Positions 23,559-32,789 of a DNA stretch of 64,000 nucleotides are shown piece by piece (the stretch's first letter is position 1; every line of letters begins with the position of its first letter). Origin of the DNA: Sphingobium sp. AP50 (GTDB taxonomy: Bacteria; Pseudomonadota; Alphaproteobacteria; Sphingomonadales; Sphingomonadaceae); assembly GCF_900109095.1 (NCBI RefSeq), contig NZ_FNYZ01000002.1:186001-250000 (forward strand), in the 5' to 3' direction. Made by a program: the position numbers and the translations under genes. Below the pieces are notes generated by a model. That model was given only the letters and a program-made list of their open reading frames with translations. It did not search any database and had not been told where the DNA came from.

Positions 23559-25076
23559 GAAGAATCCGAGCGCTTTGGGGCTGTAGCTGACCAGCAGATT
23601 CTTGGTCTGCTGATAATGGTCGAGCATCATCTTGTGGTTTTCACGGCCGATGCCCGACTGCTTGTAGCCACCGAACGCCGCATGGGCGGGATAGGCGTGA
23701 TAGCAGTTGGTCCATACGCGCCCGGCCTGAATGCCACGGCCCATGCGATAGGCGCGGGTTCCGTCGCGCGTCCATACGCCGGCGCCGAGGCCATAGAGCG
23801 TGTCGTTGGCGATGGCGAGCGCTTCGGCTTCGTCCTTGAAGGTGGTGACGGCCAGTACGGGGCCGAAGATTTCCTCCTGGAAGATGCGCATCTTGTTGTG
23901 GCCCTTCAGCACGGTCGGGGTTACATAATAGCCGTCGGCCAGTTCGCCATCGAGGCTGGCGCGTTCGCCACCGGTCAGCAGTTCCGCCCCTTCATTCAGG
24001 CCGATCTCGATATAGGAGAGGATCTTTTCGAGCTGGTCGTTCGACGCCTGCGCGCCGATCATGGTCGACGGGTCGAGCGGGCTGCCCTGCTTGATCGCCT
24101 TCACCCGGGCGATGGCGCGTTCGATGAATTTTTCGTAGATGGATTCCTGGATCAGCGCGCGGCTGGGGCAGGTGCAGACTTCGCCTTGGTTGAGCGCGAA
24201 CATCGCAAAGCCTTCAAGGCATTTGTCGAAATAGTCATCGTCCGCATCCATCACGTCTTCAAAGAAGATGTTCGGCGACTTGCCGCCCAGTTCCAGCGTG
24301 ACGGGGATCAGGTTCTCCGAGGCATATTGCATGATGAGGCGGCCGGTGGTGGTTTCACCGGTGAAGGCGATCTTGCTGATCCGCTTGTTGCTGGCGAGCG
24401 GCTTGCCCGCTTCGACGCCAAAGCCGTTGACGACGTTCAGCACGCCGGGCGGCAGCAGGTCGCCGATCACTTCGAGCAGGACGAGGATCGACATCGGCGT
24501 CTGTTCGGCGGGCTTCAATACGATGCAGTTGCCCGCGGCCAGCGCCGGGGCGAGTTTCCACACCGCCATCAGGATCGGGAAATTCCACGGGATGATCTGG
24601 CCGACCACGCCCAGCGGCTCGTGGAAATGATAGGCGATCGTGTCATGATCGATCTCGCTGATCGATCCTTCCTGCGCGCGGACGCAGCCCGCAAAGTAAC
24701 GGAAATGGTCGATGGCGAGGGGGACGTCGGCGTGGGTCGTCTCGCGGATCGGCTTGCCATTGTCGATCGTCTCGGCCATCGCGATGAGGTCCAGATTGGC
24801 CTCCATCCGGTCGGCGATCTTCAGCAGGATGTTCGACCGCTCGGTGGACGAGGTCTTGCCCCAGCTATCCTTCGCCTTGTGCGCGGCATCCAGCGCCAGT
24901 TCGATATCGGCGGCGGTGCCGCGCGCGATCCGGCCGACCACCTGACCGGTAACGGGCGAGATATTGTCGAAATAGTCGCCCTGCACCGGCGCGACCCATT
25001 CGCCCCCGATATAATTGTCATATTGGTCGCGGATCAGCGTCTGCCCCGCGAAACGCTCCATCACCTGCTGCAACAT
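23556..25076 (-). CDS. exaC: NAD+-dependent aldehyde dehydrogenase, ExaC/AldB type
   Basis: 506 residues, the full class-3 ALDH length. The N-terminus [20 protein letters not shown] and [25 protein letters not shown] is typical of bacterial acetaldehyde dehydrogenases of the ExaC group. NAD-binding and catalytic motifs are [60 protein letters not shown] and the catalytic Cys in [13 protein letters not shown]. It oxidises the aldehyde made by the PQQ alcohol dehydrogenase to the acid in the cytosol. It is downstream of pseudoazurin by 45 bp on the same strand, with DUF779 following, so all three probably share one promoter. Confidence 0.93.
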   Translation of the reverse strand: MLQQVMERFAGQTLIRDQYDNYIGGEWVAPVQGDYFDNISPVTGQVVGRIARGTAADIELALDAAHKAKDSWGKTSSTERSNILLKIADRMEANLDLIAMAETIDNGKPIRETTHADVPLAIDHFRYFAGCVRAQEGSISEIDHDTIAYHFHEPLGVVGQIIPWNFPILMAVWKLAPALAAGNCIVLKPAEQTPMSILVLLEVIGDLLPPGVLNVVNGFGVEAGKPLASNKRISKIAFTGETTTGRLIMQYASENLIPVTLELGGKSPNIFFEDVMDADDDYFDKCLEGFAMFALNQGEVCTCPSRALIQESIYEKFIERAIARVKAIKQGSPLDPSTMIGAQASNDQLEKILSYIEIGLNEGAELLTGGERASLDGELADGYYVTPTVLKGHNKMRIFQEEIFGPVLAVTTFKDEAEALAIANDTLYGLGAGVWTRDGTRAYRMGRGIQAGRVWTNCYHAYPAHAAFGGYKQSGIGRENHKMMLDHYQQTKNLLVSYSPKALGFF

Positions 25077-25121
25077 GCTTCTACTCCCGAATGATATGCG
25101 TCTGAATGAAAGGGGCTGCGC

Positions 25122-25580
25122 TCACTTCACCTTGGCGAGGGCCGCGGTCATGCGCTTGGCGGCGAAGGGCGGCAGCTTCACCGCCTTGGCGGCGGCGATG
25201 TCGGCCGGCGTCACCTTGCCCACCTGCACCAGTGCGACCATGCCCATCGAATAATGGGGCATGCACTTGATGCCATAGAGGCCGGGCTTGCCGACGGTCA
25301 GCACCGCTTCCTTGTTCATCGCGCCCTTCATCGGCGTGGCGCCAGCGGGCAGCATGTTGGCCATGGTTTCGGCATTATGGCTGGCGTCCGACGGCTGGAA
25401 ACGGATCGTGTCGCCCGGTGCGGCCTTCACATAGCTGGGCTCGAACACCATGGCGCCATCGGCACCCTGATTCTTCATGTGGACGATGATGTCCTTGGCG
25501 CAAGCGGGCAGCGAAACAGCCAGGGCGGCAGCGGTCAGCAGAACGGCCGGGATACGCAGGTCAGTCAAATCACTCTCCAT
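25122..25580 (-). CDS. Pseudoazurin, periplasmic blue-copper electron carrier
   Basis: 152 residues with a signal peptide ending in a SLPACA-type site. The mature protein has KDIIVHMKNQGADGAMVFEPSYVKAAPGDTIRF and the copper ligands His in SDASHNAE and Cys, His and Met in GIKCMPHYSMGM, the pseudoazurin arrangement. It carries single electrons between periplasmic dehydrogenases and terminal oxidases or reductases. A TTG at 25568 closer to GGAGAG is an alternative start. It lies directly downstream of one copy of the shared ACC-AAAGG-CAAT site and upstream of the aldehyde dehydrogenase, suggesting a role as an acceptor in the quinoprotein chain. Confidence 0.92.
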   Translation of the reverse strand: MESDLTDLRIPAVLLTAAALAVSLPACAKDIIVHMKNQGADGAMVFEPSYVKAAPGDTIRFQPSDASHNAETMANMLPAGATPMKGAMNKEAVLTVGKPGLYGIKCMPHYSMGMVALVQVGKVTPADIAAAKAVKLPPFAAKRMTAALAKVK

Positions 25581-25643
25581 GGAATCAAACGGCCTTCTCG
25601 GCCGGATTAAGGGGAGAGTGCGGCCACAGGGGCTACGCGCACA

Positions 25644-25656
25644 ATTGACCTTTGGT
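25644..25656 (-). promoter_or_regulatory. Shared PQQ-regulon site, copy upstream of pseudoazurin
   Basis: On the minus strand ACCAAAGGTCAAT, 63 bases before the pseudoazurin start and overlapping the stop region of the CxxxCW gene. Same orientation relative to its target as six other copies in this window. Function as activator site is inferred. Confidence 0.55.
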
Positions 25657-25657
25657 C

Positions 25658-26212
25658 CTATGGGGCGACACCGCCATCAGGCTGCGCGCGGGAAAGCGGC
25701 CGTTTCAGGTCGGTCCAGCCGTCCACACCTTCGGCCAGCCACCAGACATTGCGATAGCCCGCCGCGCGCAGCCGACTGGCTGCATTCCAGCCCATCCAGC
25801 AATCCGCCTTGCAGAAGAGAATCAGCATGCGGTCGCGCCGTCCCTGGGTCAGCCGGGCGATCCCCTGGACGAACCAGTCGCCTATACCGGGTGCCAGTTC
25901 GCCCCGGCCCGCTTCGGGGAACCAGTGGGCGCCGGGGATCGACTCATGCGGGGTGGCGAGCCGCCAGCGACCGTCCGCTTCCCTATGGCCGCCCTCGGCT
26001 GGCAGCACGTCGATGAAGATCGCGTCACGCCCCGGTCGCAACTGGGCCGCTGCCTGTGGCGCGATCCGCCCGACGCCCGGCGGCGGCTGATGCACCGGCG
26101 CGCGATAATGGGCGATGCGATAGCCCTGCGCATCGAACAGCGCATCCTGCGCCAGCGCGGGCGGGACGATCAGCAGGGCGGCAATCAAGACGGGAATCTG
26201 GGCGGCACGCAT
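25658..26212 (-). CDS. Rhodanese-like, PQQ-dependent catabolism-associated CxxxCW protein
   Basis: 184 residues from the ATG at 26212, with GGGAGAG just upstream. A signal peptide (MRAAQIPVLIAALLIVPPAL, cut near ALAQ) is followed by a single rhodanese-like domain with FIDVLPAEGG, SIPGAHWFPEAGRGEL, and ILFCKADCWMGWNAASRLRAAGYRNVWWLAEGVDGWT. The CKADCW loop takes the place of the rhodanese active cysteine and matches the family recognised as associated with PQQ-dependent catabolism. It should be periplasmic; the exact reaction is unknown, possibly thiol redox or persulfide handling with the SoxYZ-like carrier encoded divergently. Confidence 0.87.
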   Translation of the reverse strand: MRAAQIPVLIAALLIVPPALAQDALFDAQGYRIAHYRAPVHQPPPGVGRIAPQAAAQLRPGRDAIFIDVLPAEGGHREADGRWRLATPHESIPGAHWFPEAGRGELAPGIGDWFVQGIARLTQGRRDRMLILFCKADCWMGWNAASRLRAAGYRNVWWLAEGVDGWTDLKRPLSRAQPDGGVAP

Positions 26213-26229
26213 GTCTCTCTCCCGATACG

Positions 26230-26242
26230 ACCAAGGGCCAAT
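26230..26242 (+). promoter_or_regulatory. Shared PQQ-regulon site, copy upstream of the SoxYZ-like gene
   Basis: ACCAAGGGCCAAT on the plus strand, 49 bases before the SoxYZ-like start and 17 bases from the divergent CxxxCW start. It matches the pedF site ACCAATGGCCAAT at all but one position. An activator-binding role is inferred. Confidence 0.55.
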
Positions 26243-26291
26243 GGTAGGCGACAAAAAAGGAGAATAGACCCCGGCTCAAGGGAGAAGGACA

Positions 26292-27089
26292 ATGCAAAGG
26301 CAGGCAAGCCTTTGGGTCGCGATCGCCCTGGCATGGGTCGCGACCGGTGCCAGGGCGACAGCGCCCGCAGATCCATTGGGATCGCCCATGTGGACCGCGC
26401 ATGCGCGCACGCTGTTTGGCGACGATCCTGTTCGCTTCGATCCCCGGCTGAAGGTGGACTTTCCCATGATCGCGGAGAATCAGCGATCCTTCCCGGTGGC
26501 GATCGATGCCCGCGCGATTCCCGGCGTGACCCGCATCGTGCTGCTGGTCGATTTGAACCCCATACCGATCGCGATCGATTATCGCCCGACCCATGCTGCC
26601 GCCTATGTCGCGACCCGGATCAAGCTGGACCAGCGGACGCCGGTGCGCGGCGCGGTGCAACTGGCGAGCGGTGCGTGGCTGGTATCGGGCGGCTGGGTGG
26701 ATGCGGCAGGCGGCGGCTGTTCCGCGCCGCCGGTCAGCCGGGTCAAAGGCGACTGGGCCGATCATCTGGGCGAGATACGGGGTGAAGCCTGGCCGATGGC
26801 GGACGGACTCAGCCGACTGCGCCTGAATTTCCGGCATCCGATGGACACCGGCTTCGTCGATAATATCGCCACCTATCATCTGGAGGCACTGGCGGTGAAG
26901 GATGCAGAGGGCCGAACGCTGGGCGAGATGGAAATCTGGGCGGCGGTCGCCGAAGACCCGGCCATCACGCTGATGGTCGATGGCAAGCCGGGCGACGCGC
27001 TGACGATCATGGCGCGCGACACCAATGGCCGCGACTATAAGGCGGCACTCTCCGTCGCGCGCCAGTCACCCATGCCGGGTGGCCGATGA
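26292..27089 (+). CDS. Quinoprotein dehydrogenase-associated SoxYZ-like carrier protein
   Basis: 265 residues with a signal peptide (cut near ARATA). The N-terminal half is SoxY-like and reaches VDAAGGGCSAPP near residues 136-147, where the Cys corresponds to the sulfur-carrying Cys of SoxY (though not at a free C-terminus). The C-terminal half is SoxZ-like: RLRLNFRHPMDTGFVDNIATYHLEALAVKDAEGRTLGEMEIWAAVAEDPAITL. SoxYZ fusions of this type are found with PQQ dehydrogenases. It is periplasmic and presumably carries a thiol-bound intermediate or shuttles with the metallo-hydrolase, whose gene overlaps its stop (ATGA). Confidence 0.88.
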   Translation: MQRQASLWVAIALAWVATGARATAPADPLGSPMWTAHARTLFGDDPVRFDPRLKVDFPMIAENQRSFPVAIDARAIPGVTRIVLLVDLNPIPIAIDYRPTHAAAYVATRIKLDQRTPVRGAVQLASGAWLVSGGWVDAAGGGCSAPPVSRVKGDWADHLGEIRGEAWPMADGLSRLRLNFRHPMDTGFVDNIATYHLEALAVKDAEGRTLGEMEIWAAVAEDPAITLMVDGKPGDALTIMARDTNGRDYKAALSVARQSPMPGGR

Positions 27090-28030
27090 TCCTGTCGCGA
27101 CGAACCCTGATCGGCGGAATGGCGGCGCTGGCCGCTGCGCCCGCGCGCGCGGCCGACTATACCATCGTGCCAGACGCGATCGGCGATGGCCTATGGCTGG
27201 TGCACGGGGCCGACGAGCCGATCGAGGCGGGCAATGGCGGGGCCATCGCCAATATCGCGATCATCGCCACGCCGGCGGGCACCGTACTGTGGGATTGCGG
27301 CCCGTCCGTCCGCTATGCCCGCGCGCTGCGGCAGGCGGCGGAGCAACTGACCGGCAAGCCGGTGGTGCGGGTCTATGTCAGCCATCTCCATCCCGATCAT
27401 GGCATGGGGCTGGCGGCGTTCGATCCGGCCATCGTCGCCGCGCTGCCCGGTACGATCGAGGCGCTGCGGGCGGAGGGGCAAGGCTATGCCGATGGCATGT
27501 ACCGGCTGCTGGGCGACTGGATGCGCGGCACCGACCTGATGCTGCCGGGGCGGGCAATCACGCAGGCGGAGGAGGATTTTGGCGGGCGCAGGCTGCAATT
27601 GCTGGCCCTGTCCGGCCATAGCAGCGCGGACCTGGCCCTGCTGGATACGCAAAGCGGGCTGCTGCTGGGTGGCGATCTGGTCTTTCACGATCGGGCGCCG
27701 AGCACGCCGACCGCTGATCTGGCGAAATGGCGCGCCAGTCTGGATCAGTTGAAGGCGCTGCCGCACAAGGGCGTGGTGCCCGGCCATGGGCCGTTCGATC
27801 CGGGCGGCACGGCGGCGATCGCCCAGACGCGGGACTGGATCGACTGGCTGGAAGCGACGCTGACGCAGGCGGTGCGCGATGGCCTCGACATGGTGGAGGC
27901 GGGCGAGGTCGCCATTCCGGACCGTTTTGCGACCATGGCCGCCGCCCGCTATGAATTGCAGCGCAGCGTTTCCCACCTTTATCCGGGGCTTGAAGCCGCG
28001 CTGCTGCCGCGGGTGGACGTGCCGGACTGA
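27086..28030 (+). CDS. Quinoprotein relay system zinc metallohydrolase (MBL fold)
   Basis: 314 residues. The N-terminus MILSRRTLIGGMAALAAAPA carries a twin-arginine (SRRT) signal. The metallo-beta-lactamase motif HLHPDHGMG, a later Ser-Gly-His (LSGHSSADL), GGDLVFHD and VPGHGPFDPGG supply the zinc ligands. MBL enzymes of this group occur with SoxYZ-like carriers and PQQ dehydrogenases and are thought to hydrolyse a carrier-bound thioester. Periplasmic export is expected. The gene overlaps the SoxYZ-like stop and ends before a strong terminator, so the operon is carrier-hydrolase only. Confidence 0.9.
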   Translation: MILSRRTLIGGMAALAAAPARAADYTIVPDAIGDGLWLVHGADEPIEAGNGGAIANIAIIATPAGTVLWDCGPSVRYARALRQAAEQLTGKPVVRVYVSHLHPDHGMGLAAFDPAIVAALPGTIEALRAEGQGYADGMYRLLGDWMRGTDLMLPGRAITQAEEDFGGRRLQLLALSGHSSADLALLDTQSGLLLGGDLVFHDRAPSTPTADLAKWRASLDQLKALPHKGVVPGHGPFDPGGTAAIAQTRDWIDWLEATLTQAVRDGLDMVEAGEVAIPDRFATMAAARYELQRSVSHLYPGLEAALLPRVDVPD

Positions 28031-28115
28031 CGGAAGCCGCGCGCAACTGCGACAGCGAGTGAGACAGTTGTTTAATTTTGCGCAAGAACAAGGTATTGAT
28101 AAGAAAGGATTTTAT

Positions 28116-28150
28116 GGAGGGCATGCGTTCGATCTGAACGCATGCCCTCC
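28116..28150. terminator. Bidirectional terminator after the metallohydrolase
   Basis: GGAGGGCATGCGTTC (28116-28130), loop GATCT, GAACGCATGCCCTCC (28136-28150), a perfect 15-bp stem flanked by TATTTTCC on one side and an A-rich run on the other. It separates convergent genes ending at 28030 and 28185. Confidence 0.9.
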
Positions 28151-28184
28151 TATTTTCCTTTATGATCAATAACTTGCATCGAAT

Positions 28185-30503
28185 TTAGAAACGCGCCTTC
28201 ACGCCTACTTGCCAGCGGCGCGGCGCGCCCGGCCCATAGGCGCGGGGGTTGGAGGCGCCGGGCGCTTCTTCCAGTTCGATCTCGTCCACTTCGCTGAAAG
28301 TGCCGAAGGTCGCATAGCGGCGATTGAAGGCGTTGCTGAGCGTGCCGAACAGGCTGACGCCCTTGATGAGATCGACGCTGGCGCGCAGGTTGACGACCGC
28401 ATAGCCGCCCAGCTTCGCTTCATCATTGCCTTCGTCACCGACCAGATATTGGCCCGACCGGCCGATGACGTCGCCGCCCACGGACCAGCCTTTTCCGGCA
28501 TAGTCGAGGCTAAGGGTGGCGCTGTGCCGGGGGATGCCGGGCAGATGGTCGCCGCGTTCGACAGCGATCAGCCCATCCTCATCCGCCGAGGGATTGGCGG
28601 GGCTGGAGAGGATCAGCGGCGCGCGATAGGTCGCATCGGTGAAGGCATAGCTGAGGCCCGCACTGAAGCCGCCCCGTCTGGCGCGGAGCGTTGCTTCCAC
28701 ACCCTGCCGCCGGGTCATCCCGATATTGCGGAAATAGGCGCGACCGCGAATCTCCGACGCGACATATTGAATGTCGTTGCGATTGTCGGTGCGGTAGGCG
28801 GACAGCAGCCAGTCGATGGCGAAGCCGCCGGCCTGTGAATGGCCCTTCGCCCCTGCTTCCCAGCTTTTGGCCACGACCTGTTTCAAGGGCGGATCGGCGA
28901 CGAAGAAATTGGTGAGGCTGCACGGCGCATTCTCGTCCGCGCAGGACAGTTCGGCGGGGGTCGGCACGCGGTTGCTTTCCGCATAGCCCGCCCGCAGGCT
29001 GATGCCGTCCGACAGCGCATAATCGAATTCGATACCGGGGTTCAGCCGCTCGAACCGGTGACGCCCGTTGAGCGCGGTGCCGATCTGATCCTGCATGACG
29101 ATCCGGGCATAATTGTAGCGCAGCGCGATTTCGGCCGACAGGCGAGAGGTGATGGGCAGGCGATCCTGCGCGAAGGCGCCCCAATAATCGGTGTGGGCGA
29201 TCAGGCCGACGGGCGCGATCGCGCCATCTTCCTGCACGATGATCGATCCCAGGCCCTTGACGCTGCGGTCGTCGGTCAGGGCGCCGAGTTCGGTCGAGGT
29301 GCCGAAGCGGGTTCGGCTGGCGTCATAGCTGAAGCCCAGCGCGAAGACATTCTCCCCCGCGCCCAGCATGCGCTTGTCGATCAGCTGCACCAGCGCGCCC
29401 ATCGCCCGCGTGGCGGTGCGGCCGCGATTAAGGACGCCATAGCCCTCCCCGCCCAGCGTGTCGGCGATCGGATTGCCATTGGCGTCGGTCAGGACAGCCT
29501 GTTCCTCGTCATCGTCATCGCCGCCCACGGTTTCGAGGCAGACATAGCCTTCATCATCGTCATCCTCGCAGCCCTCGATATCGGCGGCGTCGCCATTGAC
29601 GGTGCGCAGGGTCAGCTTCTGGGCATAGAGCGTGCCTTCCAGCCGGGTGGTGTCCGACAGGGCGACCCAGGGATGCAGGCTGACCCGGCCATAGCGGCTG
29701 CGGCTATTGTCCGGCCAGGTGAAGACCGCGCGCCGATCCGCCGCCAGCAATTCGACCGGCGACACGCCATTGCCGGTAAGGTCGGTGTTCGCACCCACCA
29801 CCTTCAGGTGCAGGCCGCCCGTCGCGGTGTCGAAGCCGATATCGGCATAGCCATTATAGAGGGTGGAGGGCGAATGATCGCGCCAGCCATCATCGCGCGT
29901 ATATTGAAAGGCCCCGAAAGCGCTCCAGTCGCCCCATGATGTGCCGCCCGCAATGCTGGCCTCCGTCATGCCGAAGCGACCGTGGGAGAGGCTGGCCTCC
30001 AGCCCCGGATCGCTGGCCCCGGTCTTGGTTTCCAGCGTCAGCGCGCCGCCCAGCGCGTTGAGGCCATAGACGGCGCTCTTGTCGAGCAGGTTGACGCTGC
30101 GAATTGCCGCTTCCGGCAGCAGGTCGAACTGGACTGTGTCGCCAAAGGGCTGGTTGAAGCGCGCACCGTCCAGATAGACGGCGATGCCCTGCGCCTGCCC
30201 CTGAAGCGGGGACGCCACAAAGCCGCGATAGACGAGATTGGGTTGCCAGGGATTATTCTGCGCATCCTGAAGCGTGACACCGGCAAAATTGCGGGTCAGC
30301 GCGCCAAGGAAATCCGGGCTGCCGGTGCGGCTGATGTCGGCGGCGGTCAGGGTCAGCGCATCGTCAATGTCGACCGCGCCGCCGGGTGCAGTGACGATGA
30401 TCGGCTGGCGCGCCGTCTCCGCCTCGTCCGGGGGCTGCGCCCGGACCGTTCCGCCAACCAGCGCGATCGCGCTCCCCGCCAGCAGCGCCGCCAAAATCTT
30501 CAC
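28185..30503 (-). CDS. TonB-dependent outer-membrane receptor with poly-Asp loop, linked to the PQQ locus
   Basis: 772 residues from the GTG at 30503, which has GGGGAGAGG seven bases upstream; an ATG at 30518 has none. A signal peptide is followed by a plug domain (about 30-150, RGFVASPLQGQAQGIAVYLDGARF and VYGLNALGGALTLETKTG) and a 22-strand-type barrel ending RWQVGVKARF. An extracellular-loop-like segment near residues 308-334 reads CEDDDDEGYVC then GGDDDDEEQ, two acidic clusters with two cysteines. Upstream lies one copy of the shared regulon site, so it is probably co-regulated with the PQQ dehydrogenase. Uptake of a lanthanide or metal chelate, or of PQQ itself, is a reasonable inference; ordinary siderophore uptake remains possible. 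Confidence 0.88.
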   Translation of the reverse strand: MKILAALLAGSAIALVGGTVRAQPPDEAETARQPIIVTAPGGAVDIDDALTLTAADISRTGSPDFLGALTRNFAGVTLQDAQNNPWQPNLVYRGFVASPLQGQAQGIAVYLDGARFNQPFGDTVQFDLLPEAAIRSVNLLDKSAVYGLNALGGALTLETKTGASDPGLEASLSHGRFGMTEASIAGGTSWGDWSAFGAFQYTRDDGWRDHSPSTLYNGYADIGFDTATGGLHLKVVGANTDLTGNGVSPVELLAADRRAVFTWPDNSRSRYGRVSLHPWVALSDTTRLEGTLYAQKLTLRTVNGDAADIEGCEDDDDEGYVCLETVGGDDDDEEQAVLTDANGNPIADTLGGEGYGVLNRGRTATRAMGALVQLIDKRMLGAGENVFALGFSYDASRTRFGTSTELGALTDDRSVKGLGSIIVQEDGAIAPVGLIAHTDYWGAFAQDRLPITSRLSAEIALRYNYARIVMQDQIGTALNGRHRFERLNPGIEFDYALSDGISLRAGYAESNRVPTPAELSCADENAPCSLTNFFVADPPLKQVVAKSWEAGAKGHSQAGGFAIDWLLSAYRTDNRNDIQYVASEIRGRAYFRNIGMTRRQGVEATLRARRGGFSAGLSYAFTDATYRAPLILSSPANPSADEDGLIAVERGDHLPGIPRHSATLSLDYAGKGWSVGGDVIGRSGQYLVGDEGNDEAKLGGYAVVNLRASVDLIKGVSLFGTLSNAFNRRYATFGTFSEVDEIELEEAPGASNPRAYGPGAPRRWQVGVKARF

Positions 30504-30560
30504 AAAGCCTCTCCCCATATTCTTTGCCGGGAAGGCTAGGGACAGGGGACGCGGCGCTCC

Positions 30561-30574
30561 ATTATACCTTGGGT
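30561..30574 (-). promoter_or_regulatory. Shared PQQ-regulon site, copy upstream of the TonB receptor
   Basis: On the minus strand ACCCAAGGTATAAT, 57 bases before the GTG at 30503. It is one of the two copies with CCGACCCAAGG, the other being at 49189. Orientation toward the downstream gene is the same as in other copies. Confidence 0.5.
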
Positions 30575-30584
30575 CGGAATTTAC

Positions 30585-32789
30585 TTAAGCCGCCTGCGCT
30601 TTCAGCAGCTTGTCGATGGTCAGCGGATAGTCGCGCAGCCGAATGCCGGTGGCGTTGTAGATGGCATTGGCCACCGCCGCGCCGGCACCGCATATGCCCA
30701 GTTCGCCTACGCCCTTGGCCTTCATCGGCGAGCTTTTGTCGTCCAGTTCTTCGATGAACAGTACGTCCTGTGGCGGAATGTCGGCATGCACCGGCACCAG
30801 ATATTCCGCCATGTCGTGATTGACGAAGAAACCGAAACGGGTGTCGACGTCCAGCGCCTCCATCAGCGCCGCGCCCGCGCCCATGGTCATCGCGCCGATC
30901 ACCTGACTGCGCGCGGATTTGGGGTTCAGGATGCGCCCGGCGGCAAAGGCCCCGCCCATGCGCCGGATGCGGATTTCGGCCGTGTCGATATCGACGCCGA
31001 CCTCGCAGAAATGCGCGCCGAAGGTCGCCTGCGCATAGCGTTTGTCGAGATCGCCAAAATCGATGCTGTCCTCGGCCCACAGCCCTTCCCGCCCGGCCAG
31101 CGCCGCCAGCGTCTGCGACTGGTTGCCATGCTTGACGAGCCCATCCTCGAACAGCGCCTGATCGGCGGGATAGCCGGCCTTTTCCGACAGCATCGCGCGC
31201 AGCGCCATGGCGGCGGCATAGACGCCGGCGGTCGAGCTGTTGGCGCCCCACTGGCCGCCCGACCCGGACGATGCCGGGAAGCGGCTGTCGCCCAGACGCA
31301 CCGTCACCTGATCGAGCGTGACGCCCAGCATCTCCGCCGCCGTCTGGCCGATGATGGTATAGCTGCCGGTGCCGATGTCGGTCATGTCGGTTTCGACGAT
31401 CACCCGGCCCGTGCTATCCACGCCGATCCGAGCACCCGATTTCATCCCCACATTGTTGCGGAACGCCGCCGCCACGCCCATGCCGACCAGCCAGCGCCCA
31501 TCGCGCACCTGCCCCGGCTTCGCGTTGCGCTTGGCCCAGCCGAAACGGTCCGCACCGGCGCGCAGACATTCCACCAGCTTGCGGCTGGAAAAGGGGCGCT
31601 GCGGGCCGGCTTCGGGATCATATTGCACGTCGTTGCGGATGCGCAGTTCGACCGGATCGACGCCGCAGGCCTCCGCCAGTTCGTCCATCGCAACTTCCAA
31701 CGCCAGCAGGCCGACCGCCTCGCCCGGCGCGCGCATGGCGTTCCCCTCCGGCAGGTTCAGCGTCACCAGCCGGTGCGCCGTCATCCGGTTCGGCCCGCGA
31801 TAGAGGAGGCGGGTCTGCATCGCCGCCGTTTCCGGCCCGCCGCCCGGCAGGTCGCCCGACCAGACTTCATGGCCAATCGCATCGATCAGGCCCTGTTTGT
31901 CCGCGCCGATGCGGATGCGCTGGATGGTGGCGGGGCGATGGGTGGTGTTGTTGGGAATCTGATGCCGGGCGATCGCGACCTTGACCGGACGCCCGACCCG
32001 CTTAGCCCCCAGCGCGGCGAGAACCGCGTCGGCGCGCACGAACAGTTTTGATCCGAAGCCGCCGCCGATATAGGGTGACACCAGCCGGACATTCGCCCTG
32101 GGGATGCCCAGCGTCTTCGCCACCTCGCCCACGCCCCAGTCGATCATCTGGTTCGATGTCCACAGCGTCAGCCGGTCGCCGTTCCAGGCGGCGGTGGTGG
32201 CGTGCGGCTCCATCATCGCATGGCTATGGTCGGGCGTGGTGTAGCGCTGGTCGACTGTCACGGCCGCCGCTGCAAAGCCACTGTCGAAATCCCCGACCTT
32301 CGAATCGGCCGGCGATCCGAAACTGTCAGGCGGCATCACACCCCGAATGCTTTCGGCCGCCAGATCGAACTTGCCGACATCCGCCACATAATCGATCCGC
32401 ACCAGCTTGGCCGCATCGCGCGCATTTTCGAAGGTGTCGGCGATGACCAAAGCCACCGCCTGCTCATAATGGTCGATCTGCGGTCCGCCCAGCAGCGGCG
32501 CGGTGTTCATGCTGCCCTTGCCCAGCTTGCCGGCATTGGCGTGGGTGACGATGCCCAGCACGCCGGGCGCACCTTCCGCCGCACGCAGGTCCATCGCTGC
32601 GATCCGTCCCTTGGCGATCGCCGACCCGACGATCCAGCCATAGGCGGCATTGGGCGCGGCATCGTGGCGCTCATAGGCATAGGGGGCGGTGCCCGTCACC
32701 TTGGCGGCGCCGTCGATCCGGTCATGCGGGATGCCGATCACCCGGCCCCGGTCGATCGGGTTGATGCCTGCTGGCTGGTCGAACTTCAT
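30585..32789 (-). CDS. paoC: Aldehyde oxidoreductase, molybdenum-binding subunit PaoC-like
   Basis: 734 residues, the length of PaoC/YagR. The N-terminus ([29 protein letters not shown]) and [69 protein letters not shown] and the catalytic Glu in [26 protein letters not shown] place it in the xanthine-dehydrogenase family with Mo-cofactor. PaoC enzymes oxidise aromatic and other aldehydes in the periplasm. The start overlaps paoB (ATGA). Relative to the PQQ locus it supplies a second, NAD-independent route from aldehyde to acid. Confidence 0.93.
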   Translation of the reverse strand: MKFDQPAGINPIDRGRVIGIPHDRIDGAAKVTGTAPYAYERHDAAPNAAYGWIVGSAIAKGRIAAMDLRAAEGAPGVLGIVTHANAGKLGKGSMNTAPLLGGPQIDHYEQAVALVIADTFENARDAAKLVRIDYVADVGKFDLAAESIRGVMPPDSFGSPADSKVGDFDSGFAAAAVTVDQRYTTPDHSHAMMEPHATTAAWNGDRLTLWTSNQMIDWGVGEVAKTLGIPRANVRLVSPYIGGGFGSKLFVRADAVLAALGAKRVGRPVKVAIARHQIPNNTTHRPATIQRIRIGADKQGLIDAIGHEVWSGDLPGGGPETAAMQTRLLYRGPNRMTAHRLVTLNLPEGNAMRAPGEAVGLLALEVAMDELAEACGVDPVELRIRNDVQYDPEAGPQRPFSSRKLVECLRAGADRFGWAKRNAKPGQVRDGRWLVGMGVAAAFRNNVGMKSGARIGVDSTGRVIVETDMTDIGTGSYTIIGQTAAEMLGVTLDQVTVRLGDSRFPASSGSGGQWGANSSTAGVYAAAMALRAMLSEKAGYPADQALFEDGLVKHGNQSQTLAALAGREGLWAEDSIDFGDLDKRYAQATFGAHFCEVGVDIDTAEIRIRRMGGAFAAGRILNPKSARSQVIGAMTMGAGAALMEALDVDTRFGFFVNHDMAEYLVPVHADIPPQDVLFIEELDDKSSPMKAKGVGELGICGAGAAVANAIYNATGIRLRDYPLTIDKLLKAQAA

